This document shows positions 9,129-17,452 of a stretch of DNA of 64,000 nucleotides, one piece after another. The stretch lies in assembly GCA_004292695.1 (NCBI GenBank), contig RDXV01000004.1, positions 16,472 through 80,471 on the forward strand, given 5' to 3'. Each line of letters starts with the position of its first letter. Position 1 is the first letter of the stretch. Position numbers and translations under genes: made by a program. Below the pieces are notes generated by a model, which made no database searches, was not told the origin of the DNA, and saw nothing but the letters and a program-made list of their open reading frames with translations. The DNA comes from Nostocales cyanobacterium. GTDB lineage: Bacteria > Cyanobacteriota > Cyanobacteriia > Cyanobacteriales > Nostocaceae.

Positions 9129-10103
9129 TTGCTCTAATTGCTCAAAATTGCTCCAATTGCTGTTATTTAGCTGAAAAACATCAGTATTACTTTACGGCTG
9201 ACCTGAATCAGAAAGTAGTCAACACAAAACGAAAATTGAGGATTTCTATGTAGTGATGGCAAATAAGTTTACAAGCTATATTCAACTTAGTGCTAAAACA
9301 ATCGTGATTTTTTGCGTCTAAAACCATAGTTTAATATTTTAAATTTTAAAATAAACTTAGACTCACAAGCGTAAGTTTGGTGAATCAGTCTTGTTTTTGT
9401 GTCAGCAATCTGAGAAAATTCTGTGGAAAAGACTCAGCTTGATTCTGAAACTAACAATATCTCTAATCAAGAAATTTGCTAGTGTTTAGACTATCTTAGA
9501 CAACATTACATATAGTTGTTTCTATTGATTACTGTGACTATCTGCCGAAAGTTGTCAGTTAATGATGTTTGTTTCTACTCCATCAAATTGTCTCACAACT
9601 ATCCAAAGATACGTCAATTTAAGTATTTTAAAAAATAAGAACAGAAAAACTATACAAATAGTAACTCAGAATTTATGTCAGAAATATGGAAAAAGGAACT
9701 GATGAGACTGTAAAATTAACTACTAACGAATATTTAATTGCTAACATCAGAATCAGGAGGAACTATAGGATAATAGGAACATTGACATACGGAGATAAAT
9801 TAGGAACATAGGATGGTAAATATTAGTATTTTAGCTCCTAAAATCGGCTACACAAGTCAACTTGCCTGTAGAGTAGATATACTTTTTAAGAATTAGAGTT
9901 GTGACTTCCCTGTGGGTGACACACTAAAATATAAGTTTTTAGTTTATGCCACGTTCCACTATCTCCAGCCGAATTGCTCAGGTTAAGCAGTGTTGATAAA
10001 AATAAAAGGCAGTACCATAAATAGTTATAATTTCTAACTTAACTATAGTGGACTCTGAAGTGAACAACACCAAAAACTCGTTTATCTATCTTTCATAAAT
10101 CCG
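9129..10103. promoter_or_regulatory. Long ftsQ-ftsZ intergenic region (likely ftsZ control region)
   Basis: A 975-bp AT-rich gap without coding character. A short run of TTGCTCCAA-like repeats follows ftsQ. The rest presumably holds the ftsZ promoters, since ftsZ begins at its end. I could not define -35/-10 boxes or regulator sites with confidence. Confidence 0.4.
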
Positions 10104-11408
10104 ATGACACTTGATAATTACCAAGAGCTTATCTATCAAAACACCCAATCAGTAGGACAGCAAGGACTATCTGTAGCGGTTAATTCCCATAATCCTTTCA
10201 GTAGTTCCTCTTTAAACTTTGGACAAAATCACGATAAAAAGATGCCTGAACCCAGTCTTATTGGTGAAATTGTACCCGGCCGAGTTGCCAATATTAAAGT
10301 TATTGGTGTCGGTGGTGGTGGTGGCAATGCTGTTAACCGCATGATCGAATCAGATGTCTCTGGTGTGGAGTTTTGGTCAATAAATACCGATGCCCAAGCT
10401 CTCACCTTAGCTGGCGCTCCCAGTCGGTTACAAATTGGACAAAAGTTAACTAGGGGTTTGGGTGCAGGTGGTAATCCTGCGATTGGCCAAAAGGCGGCGG
10501 AAGAATCCCGTGATGAAATTGCTACCGCTTTAGAAGGGGCAGACTTAGTATTTATTACCGCTGGTATGGGTGGTGGCACAGGTACGGGGGCTGCGCCAAT
10601 TGTGGCGGAAGTGGCTAAGGAAATGGGCGCTTTGACAGTGGGTGTCGTTACCAGGCCATTTGTGTTTGAAGGTAGAAGAAGAACTACCCAAGCAGAACAA
10701 GGTATTGAAGGTTTAAAAAGTCGGGTAGATACCCTCATTATTATTCCTAATAATAAGTTATTAGAGGTAATACCAGAACAAACCCCTGTACAGGAAGCAT
10801 TTCGTTATGCTGATGATGTTTTACGTCAAGGTGTACAAGGTATTTCTGATATTATTACTATTCCTGGGTTGGTGAATGTTGACTTTGCTGATGTTAGGGC
10901 TGTTATGGCAGATGCGGGATCTGCCCTAATGGGTATTGGTGTCAGTTCTGGTAAGTCAAGGGCAAGGGAAGCGGCAATTTCGGCTATTTCTTCACCATTA
11001 TTAGAATGTTCTATTGAAGGTGCTAGGGGTGTTGTATTTAATATCACTGGTGGTAGTGATCTGACTCTCCATGAGGTAAATGCAGCAGCAGAGACAATTT
11101 ATGAGGTAGTTGATCCCAACGCTAACATCATTTTTGGTGCGGTGATTGATGATAGGTTACAGGGAGAAGTGAGAATTACAGTAATTGCCACTGGATTTAC
11201 AGGAGAAATCCAAACAGCAGCACAACAAACTACTAATACTCCCAGAGTAGTAGCTACACCGACTAAGCGAACTGGAACACAACCAGGGATGATTCAACCG
11301 AATGTTAATCAACCTAGTCAAGCTAGTCCAACACCAGAACCCAAGGAAAAACCCATTTTAGATATTCCTGATTTTCTACAACGGCGACGCACTCCACCCA
11401 AAAATTAA
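10104..11408 (+). CDS. ftsZ: Cell division GTPase FtsZ
   Basis: Tubulin-like GTPase that polymerises into the Z-ring. 434 residues in order: a ~60-aa variable N-terminal extension typical of heterocystous cyanobacteria, then the GTP-binding part ([13 protein letters not shown] from residue 68; tubulin signature GGGTGTG at 156-162), the T7 synergy loop ([11 protein letters not shown] near 259), a Thr/Pro-rich linker, and the conserved C-terminal tail peptide ([12 protein letters not shown]) that docks FtsA-like or membrane partners. The length is normal. It starts at ATG 10104. The AT-rich neighbourhood contrasts with the well-conserved, GC-richer codons. Confidence 0.98.
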   Translation: MTLDNYQELIYQNTQSVGQQGLSVAVNSHNPFSSSSLNFGQNHDKKMPEPSLIGEIVPGRVANIKVIGVGGGGGNAVNRMIESDVSGVEFWSINTDAQALTLAGAPSRLQIGQKLTRGLGAGGNPAIGQKAAEESRDEIATALEGADLVFITAGMGGGTGTGAAPIVAEVAKEMGALTVGVVTRPFVFEGRRRTTQAEQGIEGLKSRVDTLIIIPNNKLLEVIPEQTPVQEAFRYADDVLRQGVQGISDIITIPGLVNVDFADVRAVMADAGSALMGIGVSSGKSRAREAAISAISSPLLECSIEGARGVVFNITGGSDLTLHEVNAAAETIYEVVDPNANIIFGAVIDDRLQGEVRITVIATGFTGEIQTAAQQTTNTPRVVATPTKRTGTQPGMIQPNVNQPSQASPTPEPKEKPILDIPDFLQRRRTPPKN

Positions 11409-11531
11409 GTAATTGTAGATTTGAAATTTTAGATTAAATTTGCAGTCTTAGTTTTAGCTAAGTTCTGAACACAATTTCTTAGTTTTAGGAGAGTTGGATG
11501 AGAACGATTTTTCCTTTCAGCAGGAATAAAA

Positions 11532-11569
11532 TGCAAGGTTTTTTAGTTCCCATCTCATAAAAACTTGCA
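11532..11569 (+). terminator. Likely ftsZ transcription terminator
   Basis: An inverted repeat TGCAAGGTTTTT / AAAAACTTGCA with one bulge, 124 bp after the ftsZ stop and followed by CTTTTT. It would act on ftsZ; the A/T-rich stem could also end transcripts from the other side. Confidence 0.5.
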
Positions 11570-11672
11570 CTTTTTAAATTTCCAACAGCCTCAAATTCTT
11601 TACCTGTAATGTTTTCGCATTGATTCAGCAAGCACTATCTAGGGGTTATTGAAAAGGTCTTTTCGTGAAGTC

Positions 11673-11775
11673 AGGGAATAGGGAACAGGGAACAGAGAAC
11701 AGTTTCAATTATCTGTTAACTGTTAACTGTTAACTGTCACCTGTCAACTGTCAACTGTCACCTGTCACCTGTCAA
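11673..11775. repeat. Heptameric short tandem repeats (GGGAATA, CTGTTAA, CTGTCAC)
   Basis: Three degenerate 7-bp unit types follow each other without a gap and reach into the gshB stop codon. This is the STRR-type repeat common in Nostocales genomes. Related units occur near 12944, 17357, 50597, 51036, 52413 and 57086. Confidence 0.8.
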
Positions 11776-12731
11776 TTTCTTTCTAGCCATTTAATAACTT
11801 GAGCAGCGATTTGAGTACCATCTAAGCGATCAATTTCTCTAACGCCTGTAGGACTGGTAACATTCACTTCCGTTAGATAACCACCAATGACATCAATACC
11901 AACAAAAATTAACCCATCTTGACGTAGTTTTTCTGCCAAAACATTGCAAATTTCCTGCTCTCTAGGGGTAATTTCTGTTTTTGCCACTGTACCACCGGTA
12001 GCCATATTATTGCGAAAATCACCACTACTAGAAAGGCGGTTGAGCGCACCAATTGGTTCACCATTGAGGAGAATAATTCGTTTGTCTCCGGCTTTAGCTT
12101 CTGGTAAATATTGCTGTACCATCACAGGTACTTTACCCTGAAGTGTACTTAACTCAACAATAGAATTAAAATTGCGATCGCCAGATTGCAAAAATAAGAT
12201 CCCCTCCCCAGCTTTATTCCCCAGAGGTTTAAGAATGGTTGCACCTTGAGCTTCCACAAATTCACGAATCACTTGTTTATCAGCGCTAACTATGGTTTTG
12301 GGAATACATTCAATAAACTGGAGAGCATACATTTTTTCATTTGCTTTCCTAATTCCATTGGGGTTATTAATCACCAACGTTTTAGTTTGATCAATGTAGT
12401 CCAAAATATAAGTAGCGTAGAGGTAAGAATCGTTAACTGGTGGATCTGTCCGCATAAATACAGCATCCATAGATTCCAACTCTGCAAAAATGCTTGTACT
12501 TAACTTATACCAGGGATTTGCTGCTACCCAACGGCCTTGGGATAACTCCACAGGTATCATTTCTACCCGTTTGAGTATAGCCCAGGCTTTGCTATCCACA
12601 ACATTTAACCAGTTAGCCTGAGTGATCCACACCTCATGTCCAAGAATTTGTGCAGCTTCCATCAATGCAACACTGGTATCATGACATGGATCAAGCTGAT
12701 GGATGGGATCAATAATAAAAGCCAGTTTCAC
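11772..12731 (-). CDS. gshB: Glutathione synthetase GshB
   Basis: ATP-grasp enzyme joining gamma-glutamylcysteine and glycine to make glutathione. The start was placed at GTG 12731 (VKLAFIIDPIHQL), matching family starts, with GAGG 8 nt upstream; an upstream TTG (12752) gives 7 extra residues. Domains are the N-terminal substrate domain (DPIHQLDPCHDTSVALMEAA, FMRTDPPVNDSYLYATYILD), the ATP-grasp with ILKPLGNKAGEGI and QQYLPEAKAGDKRI, and the metal/ATP site TEVNVTSPTGVREID. About 319 aa is normal. grxC lies upstream on the same strand (gap 287 bp); the grxC-gshB order is common in cyanobacteria. Confidence 0.95.
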   Translation of the reverse strand: MKLAFIIDPIHQLDPCHDTSVALMEAAQILGHEVWITQANWLNVVDSKAWAILKRVEMIPVELSQGRWVAANPWYKLSTSIFAELESMDAVFMRTDPPVNDSYLYATYILDYIDQTKTLVINNPNGIRKANEKMYALQFIECIPKTIVSADKQVIREFVEAQGATILKPLGNKAGEGILFLQSGDRNFNSIVELSTLQGKVPVMVQQYLPEAKAGDKRIILLNGEPIGALNRLSSSGDFRNNMATGGTVAKTEITPREQEICNVLAEKLRQDGLIFVGIDVIGGYLTEVNVTSPTGVREIDRLDGTQIAAQVIKWLERN

Positions 12732-12943
12732 CCTTTCTACCTCAATGCTCAAGAATTTAATTTTTATCCCTTGTAACCAGAAAAAACACCATGAAAACAG
12801 TTGTTGTTATTTCTTGGAAGTGGTTGACCACTTGTTAGGCAATTCTCCGGGGAGAGGATCATCTCAAAAAGAACCAAGTAAGTCGGCTTGAAAAAAAACG
12901 AGGTGTGTTACAAGATGTAAAATTCCTCAAAGTCTCTTCACTA

Positions 12944-12976
12944 TTGCCTTTTGCCTTTTGCCTCTTGCCTTGCCTC
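12944..12976. repeat. TTGCCTT heptad repeat
   Basis: Tandem TTGCCTT/TTGCCTC units between grxC and gshB. The remaining gap (12732-13018) has no convincing ORF. Confidence 0.7.
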
Positions 12977-13018
12977 AACGATAAATTTCAACGCCTACCT
13001 ACTTATATGAAATTTTGC

Positions 13019-13288
13019 CTAGACTTTATTACCTGTAAGAAGCGCGTCTAGTTTACCTTGACGTTCTAGGGCATAAATATCATCACAACCGCCAATGTGA
13101 TCATCATTAATGAAAATTTGAGGTAGAGAACGTTTGCCATTTGCTCTTTGAGCCATTTTATTTCTTGCTACTTCATCGCCGTCAATGTTGTATTCAAGGA
13201 AATCAATTCCTTTATTTAATAAAAGGTTTTTTGCACGGATACAAAATGGGCAAGTAGTCCAAGTGTAAATTTCTACTTTTGCAGTCAT
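13019..13288 (-). CDS. grxC: Glutaredoxin 3 (GrxC)
   Basis: 89 residues with the dithiol active site CPFC (TWTTCPFCIRAKNLL, residues 10-24) and the glutathione-binding loop SLPQIFINDDHIGGCDD. It reduces disulfides and mixed disulfides using glutathione in the cytoplasm. ATG 13288. It lies upstream of gshB on the same strand, so glutathione synthesis and use may be co-expressed, although a 287-bp gap with repeats separates them. Confidence 0.95.
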   Translation of the reverse strand: MTAKVEIYTWTTCPFCIRAKNLLLNKGIDFLEYNIDGDEVARNKMAQRANGKRSLPQIFINDDHIGGCDDIYALERQGKLDALLTGNKV

Positions 13289-13335
13289 AACATCCTCAAG
13301 TTGAGCAAATACTTTTCAATTTTAGCTTAAACAGC

Positions 13336-13372
13336 AAAAAGCCTCTCACTGCAATGGCAGAAGTGAAGAGGC
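13336..13372 (-). terminator. Rho-independent terminator after hflX
   Basis: On the minus strand GCCTCTTCACT and AGTGAGAGGC pair around a 10-nt loop and are followed by TTTTTG. It lies just past the hflX stop, between hflX and grxC. Confidence 0.8.
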
Positions 13373-13403
13373 GAAAATGGCAGGGTACACCCTACACCGA
13401 GTC

Positions 13404-15146
13404 TTAACCGCAATCTACGGCATATTCTATCAGTTCGGATAAACGCATTCGTAAGGTTTCTAAACCTAAGCGTTGACTGGCAGAGATGAACACGGCCAAG
13501 GGAAACTCTTCCCGTGCTAAAGCCAAAGTTTCACTATCCACTTGATCAATTTTGTTGAACACAACCAACGCTGGTCCAGGGGTAATTGGCATTTGTGCCA
13601 AAATATCCCGTACTGCTCGAATATGACTCAACCAGGCAGGATGGGATAAATCTACTAAATGTAGTAGGGCATCCGCTTCTGTGACTTCCTCCAAAGTGGC
13701 TCGGAAAGCATCCATTAAAGAAGCAGGTAATTCGTGAATAAACCCTACAGTATCCGTGATCAGGGTTTCCTGGGGTTCATTGGTATCTGCATGGGGAATA
13801 ATCAGACGACGGGTAGTAGGATCAAGGGTGGCAAATAATTGATCTGCTGTGTAAACTTCGGCGTTAGTCAAAGCATTGAGCAGGGTAGACTTGCCAGCGT
13901 TGGTATAACCCACTAAAGCCACTGAGGGTACTTCCCGATGCTGTCGTCGTTGCCGTAAACGACAACGATGGGCTTGTAGCTGGTTTACTTCTTGTTGTAG
14001 TCGAGAAATTCGCCGTTGAATTGCCCGTCTTTCGGTTTCTAGCTTGGTTTCACCAGGTCCGCGAGTCCCTATACCGCCCCCTAGTCTGGACATGGCACGG
14101 CCTCGACCGGTGAGTCGTGGCAGCATATATTCTAACTGTGCCAGTTCTACTTGTAATTTACCAGCACCAGATTGAGCGCGTTGGGCAAAGATATCTAATA
14201 TTACTTCTGTGCGATCTACGACTCTCACACCTATTTGCGCTTCTAGGTTGCGGGCTTGAGCAGGGGAAAGATCCCGATCAAAGACTACTAGGTTAGCTCC
14301 CAAGGTTTGGGCTGTGAGGGCGACTTCTTGTACTTTACCTTCACCGATGACGGTTTGGGGATGGATGCGGGATCGTTTCTGTTGTAGTGTCTGCAAGACA
14401 TCACCGCCGGCAGTGTCTACTAACCTTGCTAGTTCGGCGATGGTGTCTTGGAATTGCTGAGGTGTCATGTCGTTGGTTTGTACTCCAACTATGACTACCC
14501 GATCATGATCCGCGTCTACTTCTTGGGCGATGTATTCCCGTTGAAATTCCTCTTCTAGACTTTCTACTAGATCGAGAAAGTCCTGATCGGCGATCGCCTC
14601 TAAACTTAAAGGTGGTGATACGTGGGCATATAAAGCCGAGTCTGGGGTAATAATTCCCAATGACTGGGTTAAAACTAATTGTTTGCTGTTAGCTACTAAG
14701 TGAGCTAAATAGGCTTCTTTGACGTAACCAGTTGCACCCCCACCTCGGCGAGTAAATCCTGTACCCGTAATATTCAGCACTACTAAAGCATCTAATCTTT
14801 GTAATGCCATTGCTGTTAGTGCTGCCTCGTTGGGTGCTTCTGGCTTGAGATGGGTAGCTATACAACGAATCCCACTCAGACGTTCTGCACCATAACGAGG
14901 TAGTTCTAAGGGTGGTATTTGGGTTTGACGCGGCGTGCCTACCCCCACCCGGATTACTTGTCCGCGACGGTTGAGATAGGCACATACTGGCTGATTTAAT
15001 TCCGTGCTAATTGCTGCCAGTCGTTGAGCGAACTCCGGTGTTGTGATGCGATCGCTCGATATACGCTGGTGGTACAGCCGCTGTAGTTGCTTTAGCTGGC
15101 TGGACTTTAAACCTTGGAGATTTCCGAAGATAGTCTCTATAGGCAC
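13404..15146 (-). CDS. hflX: Ribosome-associated GTPase HflX
   Basis: 580 residues, longer than the ~430-aa E. coli protein through an N-terminal extension (about 1-190) shared by cyanobacterial HflX. Then come the HflX subdomain (ALTAQTLGANLVVFDRDLSP, DRTEVILDIFAQRAQSGAGK, LGGGIGTRGPGETKLE), a coiled coil (QRRISRLQQEVNQL) and the G domain: G1 GYTNAGKST, G3 DTVGFIHELP, G4 NKID. HflX splits or rescues stalled 70S ribosomes after heat and antibiotic stress in other bacteria. GTG start at 15146. A terminator hairpin follows it. Confidence 0.95.
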   Translation of the reverse strand: MPIETIFGNLQGLKSSQLKQLQRLYHQRISSDRITTPEFAQRLAAISTELNQPVCAYLNRRGQVIRVGVGTPRQTQIPPLELPRYGAERLSGIRCIATHLKPEAPNEAALTAMALQRLDALVVLNITGTGFTRRGGGATGYVKEAYLAHLVANSKQLVLTQSLGIITPDSALYAHVSPPLSLEAIADQDFLDLVESLEEEFQREYIAQEVDADHDRVVIVGVQTNDMTPQQFQDTIAELARLVDTAGGDVLQTLQQKRSRIHPQTVIGEGKVQEVALTAQTLGANLVVFDRDLSPAQARNLEAQIGVRVVDRTEVILDIFAQRAQSGAGKLQVELAQLEYMLPRLTGRGRAMSRLGGGIGTRGPGETKLETERRAIQRRISRLQQEVNQLQAHRCRLRQRRQHREVPSVALVGYTNAGKSTLLNALTNAEVYTADQLFATLDPTTRRLIIPHADTNEPQETLITDTVGFIHELPASLMDAFRATLEEVTEADALLHLVDLSHPAWLSHIRAVRDILAQMPITPGPALVVFNKIDQVDSETLALAREEFPLAVFISASQRLGLETLRMRLSELIEYAVDCG

Positions 15147-15264
15147 TTATGACCAGTAACCTGGCCCCCCCGAATAGTTAGTTATATACAGCATATTGCA
15201 GATCAATGAGGTACAGAATCAACATTTAAACCTACACAGAAAATCAGTTTCACTTCTGAATCCT

Positions 15265-15292
15265 GTACGGGCAAACGGCCGTTCGCCCCTAC
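15265..15292. repeat. Palindromic extragenic repeat (GGGCGAACGGCCGTT core)
   Basis: GTAGGGGCGAACGGCCGTTT and its complement form a near-perfect 28-bp palindrome between hflX and the ATPase module. It is much GC-richer than its surroundings and resembles a dispersed cyanobacterial palindrome. Confidence 0.65.
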
Positions 15293-15317
15293 TTCTGACT
15301 TCTGCTGTATGTTGATC

Positions 15318-15950
15318 TTAACCTATCACACGGGAAGCGTATTTGTCAGTTGGTGGATGGTGGGAAATTTGAGATTGTCCCAAATAACTATTACTAGATT
15401 CTTCTTCCTCTAAATGTGGAATTGAATTTAATTTCAAAACATTTAAAGATTTCCAATCAAAAAAATCTTGGCAGCGATGGATAAAATAGTCAATTACAAA
15501 AGGTTGAGCAATAAACACTAAACTCACAGGAATGTTGTCTCTAAAACTTTCTCGCAATTTATTGAGGTGATCTAAAATTGGCGGTACACTGCTCAAATTA
15601 CTAGAATATGCTTCTGTAATTTCCCCAAATGTATTTTTTTCATATTTATACAGTGAATGTTCTAAACCATGAATCAATAAGATATCAAATTGCTTATTTT
15701 TATACAGGTTTAAAACTCGACTGTATAGAGCATTAATTGGTTCTACAAGATGCAGTATTTCTAGTTTTTTTTCTGGGATATCACGAATAATTCGCAAAAA
15801 GACTTTTTCAACTTCTATAGATGTACATTCAACAAAAAATAAGCCAAACTCGTTTATGCTTTTTCTCTTCAGAGCATTTATTAAAGTTTGATATTCTTCA
15901 TATTCTTCAGGTGGTAAGTCTTGATCCCAGTCAATATATTGTGAATTCAT
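15318..15950 (-). CDS. Short paralogue of the module's N-terminal domain protein
   Basis: 210 residues, not a named family. It aligns over its first ~180 residues with the N-terminus of the 524-aa TPR protein at 17453-19027; shared blocks are SLYKYEK-FGEITE, VPPIL-HLN--RE-FRD and IHR--DFFDW-S. The layout (beta strand FGLFFVEC, then FDILLIHGLEHSLYKYEK, then VSLVFIAQPFVIDYFIHR) recalls a P-loop NTPase fold that has lost Walker A, with a Walker B-like ILLIHGLE strand. It lacks the TPR half of its paralogue and ends in a different 20-residue tail. Its ATG overlaps the stop of the upstream ATPase gene by 4 bp, so the two are translationally coupled. Confidence 0.7.
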   Translation of the reverse strand: MNSQYIDWDQDLPPEEYEEYQTLINALKRKSINEFGLFFVECTSIEVEKVFLRIIRDIPEKKLEILHLVEPINALYSRVLNLYKNKQFDILLIHGLEHSLYKYEKNTFGEITEAYSSNLSSVPPILDHLNKLRESFRDNIPVSLVFIAQPFVIDYFIHRCQDFFDWKSLNVLKLNSIPHLEEEESSNSYLGQSQISHHPPTDKYASRVIG

Positions 15951-17272
15951 GGGAGATTTTCTAGAGCTTCTTTAAATTCTTGTATGCCTTGAATCAGAGG
16001 GTGGATATCATACCAACGTTGCATTTCCCCATCTTCATCCAAATAGCGATATTCTAAAAGACAGCGATTGAACATCAAACTCCGATATTGATCATCGTTG
16101 ATAATTCGCTTAGAACGTGAGACTTCTGCCAGTAGAATCCATTGTTGATTTTCTACTGCACGTCTGTATGTATCCCTGGCCTGAGTGATGGCGCGTCGAA
16201 CTGCTCTTTCGGAAATTGGTAAATCTTGAGTGCGTCCTATGGCATCCTGAGTTAACAATAGCAGATTTCTCACATGACCTCCACTCATTAAACAAAGTCT
16301 TTCTAATGTTTCTGGAGTGTCAAATATTTCGGTTTCTATGGATTTATCTGGTGCAAACTGTCTAATTCTCCTAGCAATTACCTCTTTAACTTTACTTATC
16401 CCTGGTTGATAAATTTCACCATGAGGAGTTTTAACCATTACCATAGGCAAAATTTGGGGATCACCATATATATCTCGTAAATCGGTAGCTCTGGTAGAAT
16501 AAACCATAGCAATGGGAACTGTATAAATTAAATGACAATCTAAGGCTTTTAACTGTTCACAACGATCTAAAAACACCTCTTCATAGTTAGTTCTTTCTCC
16601 ATCTTTTACTAATACCATCCGGTCTAAATTATCAATAATTACTGCTAACTGATTTCTATTGGCTGGCAGTCGCTTTTTGACATCAGCGATAAATTCATTT
16701 AAAACTTTAATTAATGTAACGGTGTGAGGATTGACTTTATCACGAATTTGTTGTCTTAATTCCGGTACTGCTCTTAAATTTGCTGTTAATTTGGCAAACT
16801 GACAAATTTGCATTTCTACATTCATGTTTTCAATTTGAATTTCTGTCAGTGCTAAATCTTTTAAATCTTGCCAACGTTCTTTGAGCCAATTTAGTACCGG
16901 TTGAGGATCACCTATTGTTTTTAGGTCTTGTAATAACCTCCTGGTACAGGCTAATAAAATATCTGTATATTGGGCATCTTCAGAATCTATATCTTCTTCA
17001 TCGGCGGCAAAATAAACGACATAAAATTTTCTGGCTTCCAAATAATCTTTTAATCTTAATAATTCTGTAGATTTACCTGCACCACGATGGCCGGAGTATA
17101 ATTGACAGGTATTTTGATTTGCTAATTGAATTCTATTTCCCAATTCTTCTAAAATATCTGCGTCTCCCCTGACATCTTGACAGTCTACATAGTTGGGATC
17201 TCCTGCGGGTAGGGGCTGAAATGGATTAAAAGCATTATATAGTTTTTTTAGTAGTTCAGAATTACTGGACAT
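15947..17272 (-). CDS. AAA/STAND-like P-loop ATPase
   Basis: 441 residues. Walker A is GHRGAGKST (about residue 60), Walker B is LAVIIDNLD (about 212), with a possible sensor in LIYTVPIAM, then a helical lid (SGGHVRNLLLLTQDAI) and a winged-helix-like C-terminus (NDDQYRSLMFNRCLLEYRYL, WYDIHPLI). It resembles the ATPase core of NLR-like signalling proteins but has no sensor repeats. It sits between two genes that share another domain: the TPR protein upstream (180-bp gap) and the short paralogue downstream (4-bp overlap). The substrate and effect are unknown; it may be the motor or switch of that module. Confidence 0.75.
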   Translation of the reverse strand: MSSNSELLKKLYNAFNPFQPLPAGDPNYVDCQDVRGDADILEELGNRIQLANQNTCQLYSGHRGAGKSTELLRLKDYLEARKFYVVYFAADEEDIDSEDAQYTDILLACTRRLLQDLKTIGDPQPVLNWLKERWQDLKDLALTEIQIENMNVEMQICQFAKLTANLRAVPELRQQIRDKVNPHTVTLIKVLNEFIADVKKRLPANRNQLAVIIDNLDRMVLVKDGERTNYEEVFLDRCEQLKALDCHLIYTVPIAMVYSTRATDLRDIYGDPQILPMVMVKTPHGEIYQPGISKVKEVIARRIRQFAPDKSIETEIFDTPETLERLCLMSGGHVRNLLLLTQDAIGRTQDLPISERAVRRAITQARDTYRRAVENQQWILLAEVSRSKRIINDDQYRSLMFNRCLLEYRYLDEDGEMQRWYDIHPLIQGIQEFKEALENLP

Positions 17273-17356
17273 AAGTAAATAACCTGGTTTGTTTCGGGTA
17301 AATAATATACTAATTCCTGTATAATGCCTACTGGCTGATACCCCCTATTAGCTATC

Positions 17357-17386
17357 GTGTAGGGTGCAGGGTGTGGGGTGTGGGGT
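17357..17386. repeat. GGGTGTG heptad repeat
   Basis: Short tandem GGGTGCA/GGGTGTG units between the TPR gene and the ATPase gene, ending in a T-run. Confidence 0.65.
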
Positions 17387-17452
17387 TTTTACCTTTTATT
17401 TACCTATCCTACGCAAACTTTATTTTTTCATTTTTTTGGGTAATTCCTATTA

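Noticed and set aside
10229..10738. 169-codon frame antisense to ftsZ
   Set aside because: It mirrors the conserved ftsZ codons and is Pro/Ser-rich, as expected for a shadow.
11673..11775. CRISPR-like array
   Set aside because: Units are only 7 bp with no spacers; these are short tandem repeats, as at 12944, 50597 and 57086.
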